Source of the DNA: WRAU01 sp964277385
GTDB lineage: Bacteria > Pseudomonadota > Alphaproteobacteria > WRAU01 > Hepatincolaceae
Reading direction: 5' to 3'
Assembly: GCA_964277385.1 (NCBI GenBank)
Contig: OZ195520.1
Location: 310,001-374,000 of the forward strand
DNA length: 64,000 bases
This document shows positions 9,209 through 18,785 of the stretch, in pieces (within the stretch, counting starts at the first letter, position 1; the number at the start of each line of letters is the position of its first letter). The notes under the pieces are model-generated. The model ran no database searches. It saw nothing but the letters and a program-made list of their open reading frames with translations, and was not told where the DNA came from. The position numbers and the translations under genes are program-made.

Positions 9209-12112
9209 TTACTTAAATTTCTTTTTAGATTTATTTTGTATTTCGTCTTCATCTATTAAAAATGTTAGCATACCTCTTATTTCATCAGCTTCTTTAATGA
9301 TAACAGGAATTTTATTTCCAAGTGTAAATGTTCTATGTGCTTTTTTATCTTTAATAATATTTTTATTCAAATCAACATCTGCAAATCCACGACTAATGGT
9401 TCGCATTGGAATTAATCCAGAGGCTCCATTATCTAGCAAATTAACAAACATACCCGCATTTGTAATGCTGGATACTTCAGATAGAAAAGATTCACCTATT
9501 TTAGAAGATAACCACTTAGCAGATACTCTATTTTTTGCAGATTTTTCAGCATTAAAAGCACGACGTTCCGTTAAAGAAATAAATTCTGCAATATTAGATA
9601 CCTCATTTGCAGAATAATTAAAATTTTCATCTTCTATTAAAGATAAAATTAATCTATGGATCATCAAATCAGAATATCTTCTAATTGGAGACGTAAAATG
9701 GCAATATTCTTTCAGGGCTAAACCAAAATGTCCAATATTCTCATTTTTATATTCAGCTTGAGATTGGCAACGCAAAATTGCTTCATTTAAAGGATTAAAA
9801 ATATCTTTACCTGCAAATTCTTTTATTAAATTATTAAAAAATGTTGATGATACATTATCTGGTGCTTTAATATTCAATCCAAAAGATTTTAATGTATTTG
9901 TAAAATTCATAATTTTTTCAACAGAAGGCTTCACATGAATTCTATATACAGCAAGACCACTTTTAGATAGCCCTTTTTGTGCAATGAAATTTGCCGCGGC
10001 AACATTAGCCAAGATCATAAATTCTTCTACTATTTTATGAGATATTAAAGATTCTCTAGTTTTAATATCTAAAATATTTTCATTCTCATCTAAAATAAAT
10101 TTACTTTCTTTAGAGGTTATTTCTAAGGCACTTCTTTTTTTTCTTGCAGTATTGAGTAATAAAAATGCTTTTTTTAATGGATTAATAATAGTCTTCATTA
10201 ATGGTTGTAACTGCTCACTAATTTCACCATCTAAAGCATTAGCAACCTCAGAGTAGGTTAGTCTTGCATGAGATTTCATCAAGCCTCTATAAAATTCAAA
10301 ATTCTCAAGCTCGCCATTTCTGTTAATGATTCCTTCCATAACAAGACATCCTCTATCTTCATTAGGATTTAGCGAACACCAACCATTAGATAATTCTTTA
10401 GGAAGCATAGGAATTACAAAACCAGGTAAGTATACAGAATTACCTCTAAGTTGTGCTTCTTTATCTATTGAATCTTTAGGTTTAACATAGTGTGCAACAT
10501 CAGCAATTGCTACATATATTTTATATGTATTTTCTCTATCTTCTATTTTTTCTGCATAAATAGCATCATCAAAATCTTTAGCATCATCATCATCTATGGT
10601 AACAAGAGGTATGTGTCTTATATCTTGTCTATTTTTTAATGGTGTTATTTTAAATTGTTTAGCAATATCTAAAATTTCAGAAGAGAATTTGTGTGGCAAA
10701 TCGTATTGATATACACTTAACATAGAAGAAGAAATGGCAGATTTATCAGTAGAAATAGTTTTTATAAAATTTGCTTCAGGATAATCTTCATTTTTTGAAG
10801 TTAATTTTGCCTCTATAATTACTCCTATTTCTAAATTTTTTGGTATATCAAATAAAGGAATATTTTTTCTTGACTTTATATTCAGCGGAACAATAACATC
10901 AACATTATCATAATTTTGGTAAATTCCTTTAATAGAATTACCTTTATCTATTTGTTTTATTTCTTCATTAGAAATATCATTAAGGTAAAAAATAGGGTAT
11001 GCGATTAGTTTTTCTTCTACTAAAGATAATTTTACTAATATAATTCTGTCTTTTAAGTTGTCTTTAATGTTTTCAATTATTATTTCTTCTACTACGGATT
11101 CTTTTTTGTTGAGAGGAGAAATAGAAACCATGTAATGATTACCTAACAAAGGTGTTTTAATTTTTATATAAGAATATTCACATAAAGAGTTATTTAAGTA
11201 GGATGAATTTAGTTTTAATTTATTATCACCAGCAATTTCTATAATATGTTTATTAATTAATAAATTAACTTTAGAAAAGAATGTGTCAGAAAGATCATCT
11301 GGAAATTGATCTTGAGCTTCGTTAATATCAACCACTTCATGTTTATTAAAATAGTTTAAAACATATTCTAATGAAATTTTAGGTTCTATTTTTTCTTTTT
11401 TTTTATGGTTAACGTATGATGAGTTTTTTCTATTATCTTTTTTTCTGAAAGAGGATCTGTCATTGAAGGAATTAGTATTTTTTGAGTAATTTCTATCATT
11501 AGAAAAAGATCTATCATCTTTTTTTCTGAAAGAGGATCTGTCATTGAAGGAATTAGTATTTTTTGAGTAATTTCTATCATTAGAAAAAGATCTATCATCT
11601 TTTTTTCTGAAAGAGGATCTGTCATTGAAGGAATTAGTATTTTTTGAGTAATTTCTATCATTAGAAAAAGATCTATCATCTTTTTTTCTGAAAGAGGATC
11701 TGTCATTGAAGGAATTAGTATTTTTTGAGTAATTTCTATCATTAGAAAAAGATCTATCATCTTTTTTTCTGAAAGAGGATCTGTCATTGAAGGAATTAGT
11801 ATTTTTTGAGTAATTTCTATCATTAGAAAAAGATCTATCATCTTTTTTTCTGAAAGAGGATCTGTCATTGAAGGAATTAGTATTTTTTGAGTAATTTCTA
11901 TCATTAGAAAAAGATCTATCATCTTTTTTTATAAAAGAACCTTTGTCGTTAAAAGAATCCTTATTGTTTGAGGAGTTTCTATTTGTAGAATAGTTATTCC
12001 CAAATTTTCCTCTAGCTGTTTTATCAGATCTAGAATTTCTATTTCCAGAAAAACTTTTAGGTTTTTTGATTAAATTGGATTTTGATTCATAATTATTGTT
12101 TTTATTAGGCAT
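9209..12112 (-). CDS. rnr: Ribonuclease R with expanded N-terminal repeat tract
   Basis: Processive 3'-to-5' exoribonuclease that degrades structured RNA; 967 residues against about 750 for typical RNase R. Residues 1-58 are Ser/Asn/Lys-rich, residues about 59-220 are six copies of a 27-residue unit (core RSFSNDRNYSK), and a conserved enzyme starts near 245 with a winged-helix region. The RNB active site is IDDDDAKDFDDA at about 503-515, with the Mg-binding aspartates intact. SPIRRYSDLMIHR and a C-terminal S1 domain (GMFVNLLDNGASGLIP) follow, then a short Lys tail. The start overlaps the topA stop by one base (TAATG), indicating coupled translation. Confidence 0.95.
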   Translation of the reverse strand: MPNKNNNYESKSNLIKKPKSFSGNRNSRSDKTARGKFGNNYSTNRNSSNNKDSFNDKGSFIKKDDRSFSNDRNYSKNTNSFNDRSSFRKKDDRSFSNDRNYSKNTNSFNDRSSFRKKDDRSFSNDRNYSKNTNSFNDRSSFRKKDDRSFSNDRNYSKNTNSFNDRSSFRKKDDRSFSNDRNYSKNTNSFNDRSSFRKKDDRSFSNDRNYSKNTNSFNDRSSFRKKDNRKNSSYVNHKKKEKIEPKISLEYVLNYFNKHEVVDINEAQDQFPDDLSDTFFSKVNLLINKHIIEIAGDNKLKLNSSYLNNSLCEYSYIKIKTPLLGNHYMVSISPLNKKESVVEEIIIENIKDNLKDRIILVKLSLVEEKLIAYPIFYLNDISNEEIKQIDKGNSIKGIYQNYDNVDVIVPLNIKSRKNIPLFDIPKNLEIGVIIEAKLTSKNEDYPEANFIKTISTDKSAISSSMLSVYQYDLPHKFSSEILDIAKQFKITPLKNRQDIRHIPLVTIDDDDAKDFDDAIYAEKIEDRENTYKIYVAIADVAHYVKPKDSIDKEAQLRGNSVYLPGFVIPMLPKELSNGWCSLNPNEDRGCLVMEGIINRNGELENFEFYRGLMKSHARLTYSEVANALDGEISEQLQPLMKTIINPLKKAFLLLNTARKKRSALEITSKESKFILDENENILDIKTRESLISHKIVEEFMILANVAAANFIAQKGLSKSGLAVYRIHVKPSVEKIMNFTNTLKSFGLNIKAPDNVSSTFFNNLIKEFAGKDIFNPLNEAILRCQSQAEYKNENIGHFGLALKEYCHFTSPIRRYSDLMIHRLILSLIEDENFNYSANEVSNIAEFISLTERRAFNAEKSAKNRVSAKWLSSKIGESFLSEVSSITNAGMFVNLLDNGASGLIPMRTISRGFADVDLNKNIIKDKKAHRTFTLGNKIPVIIKEADEIRGMLTFLIDEDEIQNKSKKKFK
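11446..11931 (-). repeat. 81-bp tandem repeat, 6 copies, inside rnr
   Basis: Six head-to-tail copies with period 81 bases (copies start at 11446, 11527, 11608, 11689, 11770 and 11851), apparently identical. They encode the 27-residue Ser/Asn/Asp/Arg-rich unit at the RNase R N-terminus. Because the period is a multiple of three and the unit lacks stops in a second frame, a long spurious open frame also runs through the tract. Confidence 0.95.
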
Positions 12113-14547
12113 TAACTATCCTTTTGCGTATAAATTATTTCTATAGCTTGTTCTAAACTAATTTCATTATCTTTATTTTTATACTCTTTAGGTATTTTAA
12201 TATTTTCTTTTCTATACACTAGGTATGCACCGTATCTACCATATTTTAGAGTTATTTCTTCTTTAGTTTTATGATGTCTTCCTAAAACTATACCATTTTT
12301 CTTCTCAATAGTAGATTTAATTATTTCTTGTGCCTTCTCTAAATTTACACCAAACATATCTTCTTTTAAAGAAAAAAATTCTTTTCCTTGTTTTATGTAA
12401 GGCCCAAATTTACCAATAGATATACTTATATCTTTACTTAATTTTAGTGGCAAGTTAAGTAAAAAGTCTGCTTGTTCTAAGGTTATATTATCTGGGGTCA
12501 TGTTTGCTGGTAAGGATATTCTTTTTGGCTTTTTATCAGCAGTTTTTTCTACATAATAACCATAAGGTCCTTTTTTTAGAATAATTTCTTGATTATCTTT
12601 ATCTATACCAAGTATTTTTGAATCTTCATTTTCCACACTTAACGATTGCCCTTCAGTTAATGTTTCTAATTGATGAGTATAATTACAATCAGGGTAATTT
12701 GTACAACCTAAAAAAGCACCAAATTTTGAATTTTTAATCTGTAGTTCGCCATCACTACATTTAGGGCATTTAGCATTATCACCAATAAAATGATGAAGTG
12801 CAGCATTATTTATAACTTCAATAACTTCAGGAATAGTAATTTTTTCCATAGATTTTATAGTTTCATCAAATGAGGTCCAAAAATTACTTAATACATCACG
12901 CCAATTGGCTGTATTAGCTGATATTTCATCTAATAAATATTCTAAATCAGCAGTAAAGCTGTATTCTACATATTTTGAAAAAAAGCTAGTTAAAAAAATG
13001 TTTAATATTCTCCCTCTTGGTTCAGGGATAAATCTCTTTTTTTCTATTTTAGTATAAGATCGCTCTTGTAATACAGATATAATACTTGCATAAGTTGATG
13101 GACGTCCAATCCCCATTTCTTCTAACTTTTTCACAAGAGTTGCTTCTGAATATCTAGCTGGAGGCTCTGTAAAATGTTGTTTTATAATAACATTTTCTAC
13201 AGATAATTCAGCATTGAGTGGGATATTAGGCAAAATATTAGAGTTATCATCATCATTAGATTCTATTTTGTAAACTTTATAAAAACCATCAAAACTTAGT
13301 ATGCTACCAGATGCTTTTAGTAAAATATTTTCATTTTTTGATTGAATATCAAACACACATAAATCATAAGATGCACTTTCCATTTGAGAAGCAACAGTTC
13401 TTTTCCAAATTAGTTCGTATAATTGAAAAGCATCATCTTCTAGATAAGATTTTATTTTTTGAGGAGACCTAGCAACATCAGTTGGTCTTATAGCTTCATG
13501 TGCTTCTTGAGCATTTTTAGATTTAGTTTTATACAATCTTGTAGACTTAGATAAATATTTATCTCCAAATTCTTTACTGATATAATTTCTAATTACAGCT
13601 ATAAAATTAGGATCTATTTGTACAGCATCTGTTCTCATATAAGTTATAAGACCAACGGTTTCAGATCCAATTTTCATACCTTCATACAATTTTTGAGCTA
13701 TTTGCATAGTTTTTTTAGCAGAAAATCCAAGTTTGTTAAAAGCATCTTGTTGTAGAGTAGAAGTTATAAAAGGTGCAAAAGGATTTTTTGATAATTTTTT
13801 ATTTTCAATATTTATCAAAGAAAATGAAGATATTTCAATTCTCTTTTTAATATCAAGTGCTTCTTTTTCTGTTTTTATATCAAGTTTATCTAGTGATTTA
13901 CCATCTAAAGAATAAAGCCTTGTTTGTAATTCATTGCTTTTATCATCACTTAGAACAGTAGAAATAGACCAATATTCTTGTGTCTTAAACTCTTCTATTT
14001 CGTTTTCTCGCTCACAAATAACCCTAAGTGCTACAGATTGTACTCTACCTGCAGATCTACTTCCTGGTAACTTACGCCATAAAATAGGAGATATACCAAA
14101 TCCAACCAAATAATCTAAAGAAACACGAGTTAAGTAAGATGCAACCAGATCATTGTTGACTTCTCTAGGATTGTTAAAAGCCGCTAATATGTTTTCTTTG
14201 GTTATAGAGTTAAACACAACTCTTTTTACAGGCTTGTCCTTAAGTAATTTTTTTTCTTTTAAATATGAAGAAATATGCCAAGATATAGCCTCACCCTCTC
14301 TATCAGGATCGGTTGCTAGATATAGCTCATTGGCAACTTTCATACTTTTGGTAATTTCTTTAAGATGTTTTTTTGCTTGAGTTGTTTCTTCCCATTTCAT
14401 TTCAAAATTATTATCAGTATCAACTGAACCTTTTTTAGAAGGAAGTTGTCTAATATGACCGTAAGATGCTATAACCTTATAATCTTTACCAAGATATTTA
14501 TTAATAGTTTTTGCTTTTGATGGAGATTCTACTATCACCAATTTCAT
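12112..14547 (-). CDS. topA: DNA topoisomerase I
   Basis: Type IA topoisomerase that relaxes negative supercoils; 811 residues. The TOPRIM domain opens MKLVIVESPSKAKTI and includes LATDPDREGEAISWH at about 77-91. The catalytic tyrosine is Y303 in GLITYMRTDAVQ. SRSAGRVQSVALR at about 163-175 is the conserved hinge motif. A zinc ribbon follows (CPKCSDG, then CTNYPDC, about residue 600). The C-terminal part has three repeats of the type KKGPYGYYVE, IGKFGPYIKQG and KYGRYGAYLVY, typical of alphaproteobacterial TopA. It is 12 bases downstream of dprA and one base overlaps rnr. Confidence 0.97.
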   Translation of the reverse strand: MKLVIVESPSKAKTINKYLGKDYKVIASYGHIRQLPSKKGSVDTDNNFEMKWEETTQAKKHLKEITKSMKVANELYLATDPDREGEAISWHISSYLKEKKLLKDKPVKRVVFNSITKENILAAFNNPREVNNDLVASYLTRVSLDYLVGFGISPILWRKLPGSRSAGRVQSVALRVICERENEIEEFKTQEYWSISTVLSDDKSNELQTRLYSLDGKSLDKLDIKTEKEALDIKKRIEISSFSLINIENKKLSKNPFAPFITSTLQQDAFNKLGFSAKKTMQIAQKLYEGMKIGSETVGLITYMRTDAVQIDPNFIAVIRNYISKEFGDKYLSKSTRLYKTKSKNAQEAHEAIRPTDVARSPQKIKSYLEDDAFQLYELIWKRTVASQMESASYDLCVFDIQSKNENILLKASGSILSFDGFYKVYKIESNDDDNSNILPNIPLNAELSVENVIIKQHFTEPPARYSEATLVKKLEEMGIGRPSTYASIISVLQERSYTKIEKKRFIPEPRGRILNIFLTSFFSKYVEYSFTADLEYLLDEISANTANWRDVLSNFWTSFDETIKSMEKITIPEVIEVINNAALHHFIGDNAKCPKCSDGELQIKNSKFGAFLGCTNYPDCNYTHQLETLTEGQSLSVENEDSKILGIDKDNQEIILKKGPYGYYVEKTADKKPKRISLPANMTPDNITLEQADFLLNLPLKLSKDISISIGKFGPYIKQGKEFFSLKEDMFGVNLEKAQEIIKSTIEKKNGIVLGRHHKTKEEITLKYGRYGAYLVYRKENIKIPKEYKNKDNEISLEQAIEIIYTQKDS

Positions 14548-14559
14548 AAAAATTTATCC

Positions 14560-15663
14560 TTATTTGATTGCATTAATTAAACTAATACGGTTATTTGGGT
14601 GTCTTTCTAGCTTACCAGAAAGCTCTAATTCTAAAATAGCTATGGATATTCGGTTATAATCAAATTTATTTTTTTGTAAAATAGTATCAATACTAATAGG
14701 AGAAGAAGATAATATTTGTAACAAGTAATTTTTCACTTCATCAATTTCATCCTGAGAAATATTTTTCACTTCAGTATAGATTGGTTTAAAGTCATTATCA
14801 CTGTTTTCTTTTACAACATGATTCTTTTTAATAACAGATAAAATATCTTGTACATTTTCAGTTAATATTGCACCATCCTTTATTAAAGAATTCGTTCCAT
14901 GGCTTCTAGTATCACCAGGATTGCCAGGAATGGCAAAAACTTCTCGACCTTGATCTAGGGCAATTTTTGCTGTTATTATACTTCCAGAATTTTTAGAAGC
15001 CTCAACCACAAGAACACCTCTAGATATTCCAGAAATTATACGATTTCTTCTAGGGAAATTATGAGCAACTGGTTGAGTTCCTATAGGGAACTCCGAGATT
15101 ACAAGACCTCTTTCTACAATTTCATTATAAAGTTTTTGATTATCTTTAGGGTAAACAATATCAACACCAGATCCTAAAACCGCCAAAGTACCACTAAATA
15201 AAGATCCTTCATGAGCTGAACTATCTATTCCTTTTGCCATGCCAGAAATTACTAAAAATCCTTTATTTCCTAATTCTTGTGCAAAATTATAGGCATTTTG
15301 TTGTCCTAAAAGAGAAGCATTCCTTGATCCTATAATTGCAATAGAAGATTTTTTTAACAATTTAGAATGACCCTTAACAAACAATATAGGAGGATAATCT
15401 TCAGTTGTTTTTAATAAAGGAGGGTACAAAGGAGAAGTATAATCTATAATCTCTATTTTGTTTTTTATAGCTAATTCAATTTCTTTCTTAGCATCAGTTT
15501 TTGAAGAAGGCTTTAATTTACCTTGTGTGAGAGTAGGAATAGCATCTATAGCATTAGAAGCTGTACCAAATTGTTCTATTAATTTAATAAATGTTATAGA
15601 ACCAACACTCTTTGTTCTGATTAATCTAATAATATTAACTAAATTATGTGTATTCATTTTCAA
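14560..15663 (-). CDS. dprA: DNA-processing protein DprA
   Basis: Single-strand DNA-binding protein that loads RecA on incoming DNA in natural transformation; widely conserved even where competence is unproven. The 367 residues contain the Rossmann-like core: SIAIIGSRNASLLGQ, VISGMAKGIDSSAHEG, LAVLGSGVDIVYP, FPRRNRIISGIS and SGSIITAKIALDQGREVFA. A C-terminal winged helix (about 305-365) is present. Length matches DprA of alphaproteobacteria. It is packed 10 bases after plsY and 12 bases before topA. No other competence genes lie in the window. Confidence 0.95.
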   Translation of the reverse strand: MKMNTHNLVNIIRLIRTKSVGSITFIKLIEQFGTASNAIDAIPTLTQGKLKPSSKTDAKKEIELAIKNKIEIIDYTSPLYPPLLKTTEDYPPILFVKGHSKLLKKSSIAIIGSRNASLLGQQNAYNFAQELGNKGFLVISGMAKGIDSSAHEGSLFSGTLAVLGSGVDIVYPKDNQKLYNEIVERGLVISEFPIGTQPVAHNFPRRNRIISGISRGVLVVEASKNSGSIITAKIALDQGREVFAIPGNPGDTRSHGTNSLIKDGAILTENVQDILSVIKKNHVVKENSDNDFKPIYTEVKNISQDEIDEVKNYLLQILSSSPISIDTILQKNKFDYNRISIAILELELSGKLERHPNNRISLINAIK

Positions 15664-15673
15664 TTTTACAATC

Positions 15674-16291
15674 TTATTTTTTAAAACTTATTCTTGTTTC
15701 AGTACCTTGAAGCAACCTTTTAATGTTGTCTTTATGTTTATATATGATAAGTGCGGTTATTAATAAAGACGATTCGGCAAAGAAAGGTGTATATGAAATA
15801 TATCCTTTTAGAAAGTAACAAGAAATAGGAAATACTAATACAGCTAAAATAGCACTTAAAGAAGAGTATCTAGTAATAATAGCTACAATCAACCAAGTTA
15901 ATCCACTAATTAAAAATATTATAGGATTAAGTGCTAAAATTGCTCCAAAAAAAGTTGCAACACCCTTACCACCTTTAAATTTAAGCCAAATAGGGTATAT
16001 ATGACCTATAAGAACAGCAAGAAGCGCAAAGCTAACATAACTAGGAAAGAAATAATCAACTATTAAAACTACAATAGCACCTTTCAAGGAATCTAAAAGT
16101 AATGTAAGTAAAGCCATCCATTTGTGTCCTGATCTTAAAACATTGGTAGCACCAATATTTCCAGAACCAATAGTTCTTACATCTATACCATAAAACAATT
16201 TGAGCAAAATTAAGCCATAAGGCAAAGAACCTATTATATAAGAAGTAGTAACTATTATAATTAATGTATTAGAATCCATTTTTTTTTCCAA
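15674..16291 (-). CDS. plsY: Glycerol-3-phosphate acyltransferase PlsY
   Basis: Integral membrane enzyme that transfers an acyl group from acyl-phosphate to glycerol-3-phosphate, the first step of phospholipid synthesis. 205 residues with about five membrane helices. The three conserved loops are visible: GSLPYG near the start, SGNIGATNVLRSG at about 42-54 and KFKGGKGVATFFG at about 104-116. Usual length. It needs acyl-phosphate made by PlsX, which is not in the window. First gene of a tight run with dprA, topA and rnr. Confidence 0.95.
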   Translation of the reverse strand: MEKKMDSNTLIIIVTTSYIIGSLPYGLILLKLFYGIDVRTIGSGNIGATNVLRSGHKWMALLTLLLDSLKGAIVVLIVDYFFPSYVSFALLAVLIGHIYPIWLKFKGGKGVATFFGAILALNPIIFLISGLTWLIVAIITRYSSLSAILAVLVFPISCYFLKGYISYTPFFAESSLLITALIIYKHKDNIKRLLQGTETRISFKK

Positions 16292-16380
16292 AGATACCTT
16301 ATTATTTTTATCTCTTTTTTATATACCTTAATATTTTATGATATTATTGTAAAACAAAAATTTTTTTATAGTTATATTTT

Positions 16381-16824
16381 CTAAATATTTAGTTTATCTA
16401 AAAATATTTGTAAAAACCAAGCTGCAGCTTGTTCATCTATATTTTTAGAGCGATCCTTTTTGTTTACAGTCGTTATAGCATATGTAGAGAATCGTTCATC
16501 TTGAAAAAAAATAGGTATATCAATGTGCTTTAATATTTCATTAGCAAAGTCTTTGGTTGATTGTGTTCTTTCATTTTTACTTCCATCTCCATCGTAAGGA
16601 AATCCAATTACAAATGCAAAAATATTTTCTTTTTTAATAACTTCTTTTAAAATTATAATATCATTTTTAAATTGTGTTCTTTTTATAGTTTTTAAAGGAA
16701 AAGCAAGTCTTATCATTGAATCTGTTGTGGCCAATCCTATATTGTTTTTACTAACATCTAATCCTAAAATTTTTTGATTTTTATTAATGTTGTTTTTTAC
16801 GTAACTTAAATCACCAATAATCAT
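16381..16824 (-). CDS. ruvX: RuvX/YqgF family nuclease
   Basis: RNase H-fold protein of 147 residues, annotated as a Holliday-junction resolvase and shown in E. coli (YqgF) to take part in 16S rRNA 5' end maturation. Motifs seen: LGLDVSKNNIGLA at about 21-33 with the first catalytic Asp, FVIGFPYDGDGSKNERTQ, the acidic DERFST and the final DEQAAAWFLQIFLD. The usual G after LGLD (normally DxGxK) is replaced by S, a mild departure. Divergent from gatC, sharing a 100-base promoter region. Confidence 0.9.
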   Translation of the reverse strand: MIIGDLSYVKNNINKNQKILGLDVSKNNIGLATTDSMIRLAFPLKTIKRTQFKNDIIILKEVIKKENIFAFVIGFPYDGDGSKNERTQSTKDFANEILKHIDIPIFFQDERFSTYAITTVNKKDRSKNIDEQAAAWFLQIFLDKLNI

Positions 16825-16843
16825 AACAAAATAATAATCCTAA

Positions 16844-16872
16844 TTGTATTTATTTATATTTTTTATTATAAT
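16844..16872 (+). promoter_or_regulatory. Candidate sigma-70-type promoter for gatCAB
   Basis: TTGTAT at 16844-16849 and a perfect TATAAT at 16867-16872 are separated by 17 bases. The -10 box lies about 50 bases before the gatC ATG, leaving a short leader with AGGGAA as ribosome-binding site. In AT-rich DNA such matches can arise by chance; spacing and location support it. Confidence 0.5.
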
Positions 16873-16923
16873 ACAAGGTAAACATTTATGGTTATAAATT
16901 TTTTTTAAAGGGAATCAAATTTA

Positions 16924-17223
16924 ATGAGTAATGTAGATCTTGAAAAATTAATAAGATTAACTAATATTGATGTAGAACCAGATATTTTAGAAAAATTTTC
17001 TGAATCGGTTAACAATATTTTATCATGGTGTGAAGAACTACAAGTTGTTGATACAACAAATGTTGAACCTATGTTTAGTGTTTTTGATTTATTTGAAAAA
17101 GGTTTGGAGAATATAAGAGAAGATAAAATTACCGACGGTAATATCAGAGATCAAATTTTGCAAAATTGCCAAGATAAGAATGATATTTTTATTTGTGTTC
17201 CTAAGGTTATAGATCAAGAATAA
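16924..17223 (+). CDS. gatC: Asp-tRNA(Asn)/Glu-tRNA(Gln) amidotransferase subunit C
   Basis: 99-residue stabilising subunit of the GatCAB amidotransferase, which converts Glu-tRNA(Gln) (and often Asp-tRNA(Asn)) to the amide form. It shows the usual start DLEKLIRLTNIDVEP, the central NNILSWCEELQVVDTTNVEP and the late VFDLFEKGLENIREDK (family: HPL...LREDV), with the conserved R-E-D. Length is normal. gatA begins about 55 bases downstream and gatB follows, making a three-gene operon. Confidence 0.95.
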   Translation: MSNVDLEKLIRLTNIDVEPDILEKFSESVNNILSWCEELQVVDTTNVEPMFSVFDLFEKGLENIREDKITDGNIRDQILQNCQDKNDIFICVPKVIDQE

Positions 17224-17278
17224 AAAATAAATCATTAAAAAGATATACTAAAAGTAATAAAGATAAAGTGGAGAAGGT

Positions 17279-18760
17279 ATGAGCCTGTTAAATTTAAGTT
17301 TAAAAGAAGCCTCTGATAAATTAAAATCTAAAGAAATTTCATCTAGTGAATTAACAGCAGAATATATAAAAGCATCAGAAAAAGCAGATGAGCTTAACAT
17401 ATATATTACCAAAACTTTTGATTTGGCAAAAGAACAAGCAAAACAATCTGATAACAGATACTTAAAAGGTGAGCAATTAAGTGATATTGATGGTATTCCG
17501 ATAGGGGTTAAAGATATATTTTTAACTAAGGGGATAAAAACCACCAATGCTTCGGCTTTTTTAAAAAATTTTATAGCACCTTACGAATCTACTGTTACAC
17601 AAAATTTATCAAATGCTGGATACGTATGTACAGGTAAACTTAATTTAGATGAGTTTGCAATGGGATCTGCTAATTTAACATCATATTTCGGACCTGTGAT
17701 TAGCCCTTGGAAACTAGAAGATGATAAAGATAGAGTGCCAGGTGGAAGCTCAGGTGGAAGTTCAGCCGCTGTTTCAGCACGAACATGCTTAGCTGCACTT
17801 GGAACAGATACAGGTGGTTCTATTAGACAACCAGCAAGTTTTACAGGACTTGTAGGAATGAAACCAACTTATGGGATATGTTCAAGATTTGGTATTATTG
17901 CTTTTGCTTCTTCATTAGATCAAGCTGGAGTATTGAGTCGTGATGTCATTGACAATGCTATGGTTTTAAATCATATGGCTGGTTATGATGAAAAAGATTC
18001 TTCTATGATTAAATTTGAAAAACAAGATTTTTTATCTAAAATAGGACAATCTATAAAAGGATTAAGGGTTGGTTTACCTCAAGAATATTTTGCTGATAGT
18101 TTATCTGAAGAAATTAAAGATAAATGGACTAAAACTGCTAATTGGCTAAAAGAAGAGGGTGCAGAAATCATTGATATATCTCTTCCTCATACAAAATATG
18201 CCCTAGCTGTTTATTATATTATTGCGCCATCTGAAGCATATTCTAATTTATCAAGATTCGATGGTATTAGATATGGTGAGAGAGTTGATTCTAAGGATCT
18301 TCAAGATATTTATAGGCAATCAAGAAAAGAAGGCTGGGGTGAAGAAGTTAAAAGAAGGATGTTAGTAGGTAGTTACAGTCTTCTAACAGAAAACTTTGAT
18401 AAATATTTGCAAGCTGGAAAAGTTAGAAAGTTAATAGCAACAGACTTTGTAGAAGCATTTCACAAAGTAGATGTTATATTAACTCCAACAACAACTTCTC
18501 CTGCATTTGTAATAGATGAAAAACCTACGGATCCAATGGAAATGTACTATAGTGATTTGTTTACAGTTACAGCTAATTTAGCAGGTTTACCAGCTATTAG
18601 TATTCCAGTGGGGTTGTCTAATAATGGTTTACCTATAGGTATGCAACTTATTGGAAATTATTTTAAAGAAGCAGATTTATATTCTTATTCTTATGTTTTA
18701 GAACAAAAAGTACAATTTAAAGAATTAGCATCTTTTGTTAAGAAAAATAACTTAGCGTAG
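17279..18760 (+). CDS. gatA: Glu-tRNA(Gln) amidotransferase subunit A
   Basis: Amidase-signature subunit that frees ammonia from glutamine. 493 residues. The catalytic triad is visible: K78 in IPIGVKD, the cis-serine in GGSSGGSSAAVSA at 155-167, and nucleophile S181 in GTDTGGSIRQPAS. The protein length and the C-terminal LAGLPAISIPVGLSNNGLP block match GatA rather than other amidases, and the gatC and gatB neighbours confirm it. The ATG is preceded by GGAGAAGG. Confidence 0.97.
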   Translation: MSLLNLSLKEASDKLKSKEISSSELTAEYIKASEKADELNIYITKTFDLAKEQAKQSDNRYLKGEQLSDIDGIPIGVKDIFLTKGIKTTNASAFLKNFIAPYESTVTQNLSNAGYVCTGKLNLDEFAMGSANLTSYFGPVISPWKLEDDKDRVPGGSSGGSSAAVSARTCLAALGTDTGGSIRQPASFTGLVGMKPTYGICSRFGIIAFASSLDQAGVLSRDVIDNAMVLNHMAGYDEKDSSMIKFEKQDFLSKIGQSIKGLRVGLPQEYFADSLSEEIKDKWTKTANWLKEEGAEIIDISLPHTKYALAVYYIIAPSEAYSNLSRFDGIRYGERVDSKDLQDIYRQSRKEGWGEEVKRRMLVGSYSLLTENFDKYLQAGKVRKLIATDFVEAFHKVDVILTPTTTSPAFVIDEKPTDPMEMYYSDLFTVTANLAGLPAISIPVGLSNNGLPIGMQLIGNYFKEADLYSYSYVLEQKVQFKELASFVKKNNLA

Positions 18761-18785
18761 TAAATAAAATTAGGAATTTTAAAGA

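Noticed and set aside
11386..11922. A 178-residue open frame overlapping the rnr repeat tract on the same strand
   Set aside because: It is created by the 81-bp repeats, which lack stops in a second frame, and has no ribosome-binding site or other conserved sequence.
7201..11931. Tandem repeats considered as CRISPR arrays
   Set aside because: Units are directly adjacent with no spacers and encode in-frame protein repeats; no cas genes in the window.
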